A DNA stretch of 64,000 bases from Molanna angustata. Lineage: Eukaryota; Arthropoda; Insecta; Trichoptera; Molannidae. Each line of letters starts with the position of its first letter. Position 1 is the stretch's first letter. The notes beneath the pieces were generated by a model that did no database searches, was not told the DNA's origin, and saw nothing but the letters and a program-made list of their open reading frames with translations. A program made the position numbers and the translations under genes. Positions 59,501 to 64,000 of this stretch are shown piece after piece. The stretch covers positions 29,839,578-29,903,577 of the forward strand of contig OY754979.1 in assembly GCA_963576475.1 (NCBI GenBank). Reading direction: 5' to 3'.

Positions 59501-59652
59501 TGAGAATGGTCTCCATGACTCTAGAGACGGGTTTAGCTGATGATAGAACCTTCTCAGCGTTGGTCAGCCAGTCTACGAAGGCTTGTAGAGCATCGTGGAA
59601 CTCTGTCGCTTCCTTTAGAGCTATTTCCAGTTTGATTTTCTTATCGGATGCC
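59501..59652 (-). CDS. shot: shot spectrin-repeat exon
   Basis: Acceptor ATCATTTTCAG precedes 59652 (entry phase 2), donor CTCA|GTAAGT after 59501 (exit phase 1). It encodes ASDKKIKLEIALKEATEFHD then ALQAFVDWLTNAEKVLSSAK and PVSRVMETIL. Confidence 0.95.
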
Positions 59653-59771
59653 CTGAAAATGATGTAACATACAATTAATATAAATCACACATTACGACTA
59701 ATATAAACATCCTATAGCTGCTTAACAGTCCATACAAAAAGACAATAATCATTCATATCAATGTACATATC

Positions 59772-60402
59772 ATGTGGGTGCCGGGTCACAGTAATATAGC
59801 GGGGAATTGTAGGGCAGACCAACTTGCCAGAGCAGGTACCCTGTTATCTCTAGACAATATCAAACACAGACCTGGAGTCCCCATGGCAACATGTAAACTC
59901 CGGGTCAGTGAGAAAATGACTGCTTGTGCTGACCAGAGGTGGTCTGAGGAGAGCACATGCTCCATTGCCAGACAAACATGGCCAAAATATGATCTCAGAA
60001 GAACCAGAGAAATGCTCTCGTTCAGAAGAGACTCACTCGCCAGAGTCATCAGTATTAACGGGACACTGGGTTATAGGAAAGCATGCCAGAAGGCTGGGGC
60101 TGGAGGCATACAATTACTGCAGAGCATGCCAAGACGAGGAGGAGGAGAAGGAGACGGTGGTCCACTTCCTCTGTCACTGTCCTGCTCTCTCTAGAATTAG
60201 GAGAAGCTCCTTGGGAAGGTTCTTCTATGATGATTTAATTGACATAGCGTTGGCCGACATCGGAGAAATTATGACATTCATTAGCCACTCAGGCTGGTTC
60301 AAGGGGGATGAGTGAGTGGGAGGACAGCCCCATTGTGGTATCACAAAGGGCCAATTGGCCTAAGTGTGTTCTCCTTAAGAACTGCCACCCGCAAAAAAAA
60401 AA
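59772..60402 (+). mobile_element. LINE 3' fragment: RNase H and C-terminal region, frameshifted
   Basis: The first frame reads MWVPGHSNIAGNCRADQLAR, the RNase H motif of jockey/R1-type LINEs. Near 60045-60060 the frame shifts by one base and continues as LTGHWVIGKHARRLGLEAYN and CRACQDEEEEKE...HFLCHCPALSRIR, the usual C-terminal Cys/His region. A 3' UTR ends in poly-A at 60393-60402. The 5' end is truncated. It sits in a shot intron, opposite strand, and is non-functional. Confidence 0.85.
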
Positions 60403-60604
60403 ACCTGACCTAGAATGCTTGCCTTCACGGGTGCCAACAGTACCAAAGCAAAATAGAATTGTTTCATGCATCACATCACAATAAAGGTGTTGCATGAATA
60501 CATTATAAACATCGAGGCATTGCTAACTGAGTCGAAATTGAGGTTCTAATATAGTTATTATTTAATTTGCTTTTTAAACCACAATTTACAAAATATTTAA
60601 TTAC

Positions 60605-60762
60605 CTAGCTGTGACACTATCCCATCTCTGTTTGAGTGTCTTGAGGTTGTGTTGTAGATTGGACACTGACTGTGGTCTGTCCTGCTTCTTCAGATACTCC
60701 TGACCTTGCTGCAGGACTGACTCAACCTTGGGACGGTTCTCTTCCACTTCGTTGAATATCTC
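60605..60762 (-). CDS. shot: shot spectrin-repeat exon
   Basis: Acceptor TGTTCAATAG precedes 60762 (entry phase 0), donor GCTAG|GTAATT after 60605 (exit phase 2). It encodes EIFNEVEENRPKVESVLQQG then QEYLKKQDRPQSVSNLQHNL and KTLKQRWDSVTA. Confidence 0.95.
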
Positions 60763-60870
60763 CTATTGAACAAAAATTAAGAATATATAAAAGATATGTA
60801 GTTTATTGAAATTGCTATAATCTTATGCAGAAAAAAGTTAGTAAAATATAGAAATGTAATGATTATTTAC

Positions 60871-60991
60871 CATGAATCTCTCAAGTTGTTCTGACGCTGT
60901 CTCTGGAAGTCCACCAACAGGCTTGGAAGCTGCGATGATTCCATCCACATCTCCCAACCACGACAAGAGATCTTGAATTTCTGCGTGGAAC
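60871..60991 (-). CDS. shot: shot spectrin-repeat exon
   Basis: Acceptor AAATTTCAG precedes 60991 (entry phase 2), donor TTCATG|GTAAAT after 60871 (exit phase 0). It encodes [20 protein letters not shown] then [20 protein letters not shown]. Confidence 0.95.
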
Positions 60992-61200
60992 CTGAAATTT
61001 GAAAAAACATAATTAACACTTATTTTAAGAGCCATTACATAATAATAAGTAATATATAAAAATTCAAAGTCACATAAAAAAATACACAGAAAATGTAAAT
61101 AATCTAATTTATTTCATACATGTGAATTGAAAAATGAGGATAAAAAATAAAAGTGTTCCACTTGAAGAGTGCATTTGAAAAAATAATAAATATTGTTTAC

Positions 61201-61324
61201 CTCTGGGCTTCTCGTAAAGCCTCTTCCAGTTCCAACTGCCTGTCCTTGGCCTTCTGTTGAAGATCTCTCCATTTTCTGTTCAGCTGTTGCAACTTATCTT
61301 GTGTCGTGCTGGCTTCGTCTGTTC
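61201..61324 (-). CDS. shot: shot spectrin-repeat exon
   Basis: Acceptor TTGTCTTCAG precedes 61324 (entry phase 1), donor CAGAG|GTAAAC after 61201 (exit phase 2). It encodes TDEASTTQDKLQQLNRKWRD then LQQKAKDRQLELEEALREAQ. Confidence 0.95.
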
Positions 61325-61645
61325 CTGAAGACAAAGAACAATAATTTAATTTAAGATGAGCTATAATAGAGGTTTTCTTTCTATTCCTGACATTCAAATG
61401 TCGCCCGCGTTGCTGCAAACGAAACCCCTGTAGGTCAATATCTGCCTGAAAGGCCATCAAAAGGATGGAAAGAACGAGTGAACCAATGTAAACAGATCAC
61501 GAATCTATTACTAGAGGAAAGAGGAGTATTTTTTGAAGGACAATTCTTGTTGAAACTTCATGAAATGGAGCAATAAGCACAAAAGTTTTAATTTCTCTAT
61601 TTACACATAATATGTTATATAGTCATCAGAATATTATTGTAATAC

Positions 61646-61778
61646 CTTTTCCTTGTTGGATGATTTGCTGTCCAGCATCGTTGAGGGTATCCACGCTGTT
61701 TTGATGTGCCTGAATGTCGTTGGCCAGAACCTTCAGTTTGGCAAGTTCCACTTCCAACACTTGAGGATCACCAGCAAC
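61646..61778 (-). CDS. shot: shot spectrin-repeat exon
   Basis: Acceptor TGTGTCTCAG precedes 61778 (entry phase 0), donor AAAAG|GTATTA after 61646 (exit phase 1). It encodes VAGDPQVLEVELAKLKVLAN then DIQAHQNSVDTLNDAGQQII. Confidence 0.95.
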
Positions 61779-62294
61779 CTGAGACACACAAACAATCATA
61801 TTATTACTTAAGTGGCAATTTTATCAACAAATGGCTGTTGCTTTCTTCTTTGCTTTCAACATACTATTCCAACTTCCAACTGAGATTGAAGTATATATAT
61901 AAACATTGGCTATTCATACTCTTTTTCTTGAGAGAACGACCAGACCATGAGGATAGAACTGCCCCCTTGACTGCCCCACAATCCCCTCTACAAGAATCAT
62001 TCTGCAACCATCCATAAACGGAGAAGACATAATAATAAATGGAATCAAAATTGTACATTTAGAAATTTCATTTTTGTCAATATATGATTACTAATAAGAA
62101 ACTTCCTTGCACCCTGTTCCAGTGGCGAGTTTATTGGCATATGGCAATTCCTTCCAACTAACGAGTGTTTCCAACCCAGAGAAGCAATATTTGCGTGACA
62201 AATGAATTTCATTATATTTCTTCTATACTGGGGATCAAAATGGAAGTTAGAAAAGGCTGGAAGTTAGATGTTTATTGTCAGATGGATGACTTAC

Positions 62295-62520
62295 AGGTCT
62301 CAGTGAGTCGAGGGTGGCGTCGCTCCTCTCGATCCAGACCATGAGCTCCTGCAGGGCGTGTTGGAACTGTCCCAGACGCAGCAGGGCCCCCTCCAGCCTC
62401 CTCTGTCGGTCGGCCACTCCGGCCACGAGTGCCGCCCACCGACGGTTCACGCCGGCAAGGGGCTCCCTGATGGACGCAGCCTGCTCCGAAGACGTACGCT
62501 CCGTCAGCTCTTGCGCTTGT
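62295..62520 (-). CDS. shot: shot spectrin-repeat exon (most 5' in window)
   Basis: Acceptor TGTGTTTAG precedes 62520 (entry phase 2), donor AGACCT|GTAAGT after 62295 (exit phase 0). It encodes QAQELTERTSSEQAASIREP, then LAGVNRRWAALVAGVADRQR, then FQHALQELMVWIERSDATLD. Very GC-rich relative to the intron. Upstream exons lie beyond the window. Confidence 0.95.
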
Positions 62521-62686
62521 CTAAACACACAGTAAGACCGTTAATCAACAAAAAAATAAAAAGATTTAAATACAGTAAATTATAATATAATAAATAAGTG
62601 AAAAGTTGGACAGACAAAATAATGACTGTATCTTCAATTGAATCTGATTTTACATCAAGTATAATATATACTACGACTTTAGGTCA

Positions 62687-63120
62687 GGGGAGCAAGTCTG
62701 GTCAACTGGTGGAATCAAAACCATCCATGTTTACCCATATCATGGATATAATTATCATATCTTCGCTAGGCGTTCAATACCGCGGATTCAACAATTTAAG
62801 TGAAATAGTTTTTTTTTTAAGATATCGGTACAGAATGTTTAAATACGCGAATTTGTTGACAAAACATTCCCCAAATATTGTCCAAACTCCTAAAACGCCG
62901 TATGGGACAAAAATAGCGAATTATACATTCGGCGCTTTATTCAGTTTATTCGGCCTCCTGTAAAATCTTGTTATTGTTACATTCGCACTATTGAATGCCG
63001 AGCGACGATATGGAGTTCTATAATATCTCAATATGTTATAGAACTCCATAAGATAATTATATGTATGATATGGGTAAACATGGATGGTTTTGATTCCGCC
63101 TGTTGACCAGGCTTCCCCTC
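62687..63120. mobile_element. Foldback MITE family B, copy 3, with a nested insertion
   Basis: Ends GGGGAGCAAGTCTGGTCAAC and GTTGACCAGGCTTCCCCTC. The inner block AAACCATCCATGTTTACCCA is inverted at the right. The copy is split by the insertion at 62761-63007. Confidence 0.85.
62761..63007. mobile_element. Nested 247-bp insertion with its own inverted ends
   Basis: Ends CTTCGCTAGGCGTTCAATA and TATTGAATGCCGAGCGACG are inverted with three mismatches over 19 bp. They are flanked by ATAT (62757-62760 and 63008-63011). It carries a 42-codon frame at 62835-62963 beginning MFKYANLLTKHSPNIVQ and ending in a hydrophobic stretch FGALFSLFGLL. I recognise neither the element nor the small frame. Confidence 0.65.
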
Positions 63121-64000
63121 TGATGATTGGCACACAAAGTGAGGTAGAACATGTTCAATGTTTCAATATAAATTGGATATTAATTACAAATTTATATAGC
63201 AGTAAAAGTATTTGCTTTTCCAAATTCAAATCCCATTACTAACAACATGTACTTTTTGATATTAGTGTAGTTTCATTTACATTTCGAATCATTCCGAAAA
63301 TATTCAAATACAATTGCATCATGTGTATAGATTATTGGTCTATGGTGTATATTGTTTTCTACTGATGTAATATGAGAGTGAAAAATCAGTCTATCCATTC
63401 TGTTTGTCAACTTCAAAATTTGTTAAATACACAACTTGTTTAATATAAACAAAAATCCAACAATTACAAAACATAGGTATACCTAATATAGTGCAGTTAG
63501 GACGGTGACAAAATACTTACAAACATAAAATATTAGTGACAAAAATAATGATAATGCAAAAAACAATTAAGTATATATTTTTTATTTGACGAATCGATTT
63601 TGTATAAAGACCAAGAGATTGTGGTGTTAGATACTATTTGATCGCTAACAAAACAGAAAAAACATACCTAAACTGCATTTACGAGCGTAAATTACAAATA
63701 AAATAATAATTTACATTAAAGATCTTCCAAACATCCCTTGCAGTGTTATTTATATAAATTCCTTGAATCCGGTTCAAAGTCTTATTCCACGTTCAACTGA
63801 AACCTTATTTATAAAAATATTTGATCCCTGGTTCAGTTGATCTCGATTTTGAGCTCTATTTCATGCGACACCACCGAATGTAATCTTGTTAAGTTTGTTG
63901 TCATGACCACATAACAGTATGCGCAGCACGGAACATGTGCGCGCCACACAATAGTTCTGTCAAACTCTTGGCTATTGCACTTTTTGACATTCGATATTTT
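63121..64000. other. Flank, probably shot intron; nothing recognised
   Basis: AT-rich, no exon with convincing splice sites and composition. The GC content rises slightly after 63850 but no frame fits. Confidence 0.5.

Larger units (their letters stand above)
15775..62520 (-). other. shot: Spectraplakin short stop (MACF/dystonin family), 3' half (gene span)
   Basis: Exons joined by matching phases give spectrin repeats, two EF hands, a GAS2 domain and a Ser/Arg/Pro-rich tail with SxIP motifs, in the order found in spectraplakins. The actin-binding CH domains and plakin domain would be encoded beyond 62520, outside the window. The protein crosslinks actin to microtubules: the GAS2 domain binds microtubule lattice, SxIP motifs bind EB1 at plus ends, and spectrin repeats form the rod. 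Domain identity is read directly; the name follows from order and from conserved strings such as [20 protein letters not shown]. Exons from 62520 to 53651 add up to 2391 bp (797 codons), about seven spectrin repeats. Many exons downstream are in-frame cassettes. Confidence 0.93.

Noticed and set aside
61920..62015. GC-richer stretch between shot exons
   Set aside because: No frame in either strand with correct phases to join neighbouring exons; left unassigned.

Overview
The window looks like nuclear DNA of an insect. It is AT-rich, its genes are split by GT-AG introns, it carries several families of tRNA-derived SINEs and many foldback (MITE-like) elements, and the two recognisable genes (short stop/MACF-type spectraplakin and wntless) have an insect/metazoan character. 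Frequent GTAGGTAC-type strings in non-coding DNA make a lepidopteran or close relative my best guess, but that is a guess.

Layout. (1) 877-8381, + strand: the last four exons of a gene I do not recognise. It encodes at least 1349 residues, mostly low-complexity N/S/T/Q-rich, with a basic/acidic segment and a C-terminal leucine-rich coiled coil; its 5' end lies outside the window. (2) 8.4-13.2 kb: intergenic DNA between two convergent genes, filled with repeats. (3) 15775-62520, - strand: the 3' half of a spectraplakin gene (short stop, shot). Read from high to low coordinates it gives about seven spectrin repeats (62520-53651), a linker with small in-frame cassette exons (51006-47144), a pre-EF exon (42642-42468), two EF hands (41358-39757), a GAS2 domain (39986-39042) and a Ser/Arg/Pro-rich tail with three SxIP EB1-binding motifs (31859-15775). 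(4) 33237-34874, + strand: a complete, intronless wntless (wls) gene nested inside the shot intron after the GAS2 exon, in antisense orientation.

Splice phases across shot form a closed system. Cassettes between the spectrin repeats and EF hands are all phase 2-2. After the GAS2 exon two alternative routes, both entering in phase 1 and leaving in phase 0, lead to the common tail: one through the conserved AKGRTNIEL exon plus a possible 21-nt microexon, the other through a 54-nt exon and a His-rich 227-nt exon. Two C-terminal endings are also possible. The gene therefore looks built for combinatorial isoforms of a linker between actin, microtubules and growing plus ends.

The rest is mobile DNA: two well-defined tRNA-derived SINE families plus a weaker third, a hAT MITE with an 8-bp target duplication, a 1-kb Harbinger-like element in an intron of gene 1, foldback elements (one with an almost perfect 137-bp stem), two cases of element-within-element insertion, two LINE fragments, and tandem arrays, the most striking being about 18 near-identical 44-bp units in a shot intron. 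I saw no tRNA, rRNA or CRISPR array and no bacterial-type system. What may be undescribed is the alternative exon set of shot and some of the palindromic elements.
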